A stretch of DNA of 6,146 bases from CAYJOG01 sp964371695 [NCBI: uncultured bacterium] (GTDB taxonomy: Bacteria; CAYJOG01). The notes beneath the pieces were generated by a model, which saw nothing but the letters and a program-made list of their open reading frames with translations, searched no databases and was not told where the DNA came from. The translations under genes were made by a program, and so were the position numbers. The stretch is from positions 1-6,146 of the forward strand of contig CAYJOG010000188.1 of the NCBI GenBank assembly GCA_964371695.1, read 5' to 3'. Positions 5,229 through 6,146 of this stretch are shown here, in pieces; position 1 is the stretch's first letter, and every line of letters starts with the position of its first letter.

Positions 5229-5777
5229 ATGAACAAAGCCCCTGCCAAAAAATCTGCCGCTTTGCCAAAGACGGGCAAGCCCCGCGTGGCGATTCTCATG
5301 GGCAGCCGGTCTGACCTGGACGTGATGAAACACGCCGCTCTTCAACTGCGGGAGCTGGGTGTGGAAAGTGAGGTGCGTGTGATCTCTGCCCACCGGGCCA
5401 CCGACGCGCTTTTGAAATATCTTGAAACCATCGAGGCCCGCGGGTTTGACGTGATCATTGCCGGGGCGGGTTGCTCGGCCCATCTGCCCGGTGTGTGCGC
5501 CGCCAAAAGCAACCTGCCGGTGCTGGGGGTGCCTATTCACAATCACGCCACCGGTGGTCTGGACGCCCTGTTGTCCATCGTGCAGATGCCCGGCGGCGTG
5601 CCGGTGGGCACACTGGCCCTGGGCAAGGCCGGGGCGGTTAACGCGGGGCTTCTGGCGGCCAGCATCATTGGCCTGAAAGACCAGGCGGTGGCCAAGGCAT
5701 ATCGGCGGTTCCGCGCCCGGCAGACCAAAAACGCAGAAGCCCAAATGGTGGTGACATCAGAGGAAATCGGGACGTAG
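5229..5777 (+). CDS. purE: N5-carboxyaminoimidazole ribonucleotide mutase PurE (class I)
   Basis: PurE converts N5-CAIR to CAIR in de novo purine synthesis, normally with PurK. The 182-residue product carries the class I signatures: phosphate-binding MGSRSD (24-29), SAHR (53-56) with the probable catalytic histidine H55, the IAGAG-x-x-AHLPG loop (77-88), and LLSIVQMPGGVPVGT (114-128). The loop reads CSAH where most class I enzymes have GAAH, a mild departure. A Lys/Pro/Ala-rich extension of about 17 residues precedes the core, which accounts for most of the extra length relative to E. coli PurE (169 aa). ATG at 5229 is supported by the -10 hexamer 6 bp upstream. An alternative start is unlikely, since the next in-frame Met (M24) is inside the active-site motif. 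No purK follows within the window; the downstream 370 bp are repeats. Confidence 0.93.
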   Translation: MNKAPAKKSAALPKTGKPRVAILMGSRSDLDVMKHAALQLRELGVESEVRVISAHRATDALLKYLETIEARGFDVIIAGAGCSAHLPGVCAAKSNLPVLGVPIHNHATGGLDALLSIVQMPGGVPVGTLALGKAGAVNAGLLAASIIGLKDQAVAKAYRRFRARQTKNAEAQMVVTSEEIGT

Positions 5778-5840
5778 GGCAATGCCTTCAACAGGAAAGA
5801 GTCAGAATTTGATGTAGAAAATAATGCGGCGCCATCATTT

Positions 5841-5906
5841 GCCCTCTCCCTGAGGGAGAGGGCAGCCGTGGGTTAAGCAAAGCGAAACCCACGGCGGGTG
5901 AGGGGG
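5841..5906 (+). repeat. REP-like palindromic unit A
   Basis: The unit begins with a 10-bp stem: GCCCTCTCCC (5841-5850) and GGGAGAGGGC (5854-5863) around a TGA loop. A second hairpin follows, with arms GCCGTGGGTT (5865-5874) and AACCCACGGC (5886-5895), and then the tail GGGTGAGGGGG (5896-5906). Short intergenic repeats built from CCCTCTCCC and GGGTGAGGG blocks are familiar from many proteobacterial genomes; the exact family here I cannot name. Confidence 0.7.
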
Positions 5907-5952
5907 AACGGCTGGATTATCAATACCCCTTATTTTGGTAAGTGTATTCTTT

Positions 5953-6009
5953 CCCCCTCACCCGGACATGGCTTCGTTTTCACTCAGCCATGCCCCGCCC
6001 TCTCCCTCA
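5953..6009 (-). repeat. REP-like palindromic unit B, inverted and interrupted
   Basis: Read on the minus strand this repeats unit A: TGAGGGAGAGGGC (5997-6009), a central hairpin (arms 5986-5995 and 5964-5973, nine of ten pairs), then GGGTGAGGGGG (5953-5963). The central stem has quite different bases from unit A but the same position. The outer palindrome is cut at its TGA loop (TCA at 6007-6009 on the plus strand), where element copy 3 begins. Units A and B face each other, as in paired REP (BIME-type) arrangements. Confidence 0.7.
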
Positions 6010-6146
6010 GAGCCTGTTTGAAAAGTCCGTCGTGGACTTTTCAAACCCAACGCCAGCGGGGGCAAAGCCCCCTCGGCGTGGCGAAAACCTCCGCTTTTTC
6101 AAAGCTTCGGCTTTCGGATGCGGTCATCCATGACCGCAAGAGCCTG
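6010..6146 (-). mobile_element. MITE-like structured element, copy 3 (runs off window)
   Basis: This copy is in inverse orientation. It starts with GAGCCTGTTTGAAAAGTCC at 6010, an intact terminal inverted repeat sequence, and contains hairpins IV (6016-6046, perfect 13-bp stem), III (core 6058-6072), II (6082-6116) and I (6119-6138, stem identical to copy 1). The window ends in AAGAGCCTG (6138-6146), corresponding to the inner GTAGGCTCTT of copy 1, so the far terminal hairpin, if present, lies outside. TCA at 6007-6009, inside REP-like unit B, is the likely target trinucleotide. Confidence 0.78.

Larger units (their letters stand above)
5778..6146. other. Gene-free region after purE made mainly of repeats
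   Basis: No credible gene lies between the purE stop and the window end. Positions 5778-5840 show no motif I can name. From 5841 onward the DNA is two facing REP-like palindromic units separated by a 46-bp spacer (5907-5952), then element copy 3. The spacer is AT-richer and contains no obvious promoter or gene. The apparent open frame at 5942-6133 lies entirely within the repeats. No intrinsic terminator with a T-run follows purE, though the 10-bp stem at 5841-5863 could impede transcription. Confidence 0.7.

Noticed and set aside
5942-6133. 63-codon open frame at the right end
   Set aside because: It lies entirely inside REP-like unit B and element copy 3, whose sequences are explained by stem structures.
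5068-6146. CRISPR array or tandem repeat
   Set aside because: The repeats are dispersed, in both orientations and different intergenic regions, without regularly spaced unique spacers.

Overview
The window looks like chromosome of a fairly GC-rich Gram-negative bacterium. LpxD (lipid A synthesis) and a small outer-membrane barrel protein ending in Phe both imply an outer membrane. Gene style is proteobacterial, possibly betaproteobacterial, but I cannot fix the lineage from sequence alone. Six confident protein families are present plus one exported protein of unknown function. None of the genes alone is exotic. The unusual material is in the intergenic DNA.

Layout. 1-146: short non-coding left edge. 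147-1196 (-): lpxD. 1239-1411: a 173-bp structured mobile element (copy 1) that splits an ancestral methyltransferase-lpxD gene pair. 1411-2073 (-): class I SAM methyltransferase. 2074-2147: compact divergent promoter region. 2148-2594 (+): BCP/PrxQ-type peroxiredoxin. 2672-3250 (+): exported beta-barrel-like protein. 3257-4006 (+): glutathione S-transferase-like protein, 6 bp after the barrel gene. 4003-5052 (-): zinc-binding quinone-oxidoreductase-like dehydrogenase, whose stop codon overlaps the GST stop. 5053-5228: divergent promoter region occupied by element copy 2. 5229-5777 (+): purE. 5778-6146: no gene; two facing REP-like palindromic repeats (5841-5906 and 5953-6009), with element copy 3 (6010 to the window end) inserted in the second.

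The main observation is a dispersed repeat family present three times in 6 kb. It has no coding capacity. Copy 1 has 17-bp imperfect terminal inverted repeats starting GAGCCT and a TAA target duplication, so it is MITE-like and probably mobilised by an IS5-family (IS1031-type) transposase encoded elsewhere. All copies share four successive hairpins, and most sequence differences between copies fall in stems and preserve pairing. Copy 2 sits in the qor/purE divergent promoter region. Copy 3 appears to have landed in the TGA/TCA loop of a second palindromic repeat.

A second theme is leader length. The peroxiredoxin, dehydrogenase and purE genes each have a -10 hexamer exactly 6 bp before the ATG and no Shine-Dalgarno sequence, which predicts leaderless mRNAs starting at the A of ATG. 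lpxD and the barrel gene instead have ordinary ribosome binding sites. Functionally the peroxiredoxin, GST and quinone-reductase-like genes suggest peroxide/electrophile/quinone handling, while lpxD and purE are housekeeping genes. I see no sign of a phage, CRISPR or defence system.
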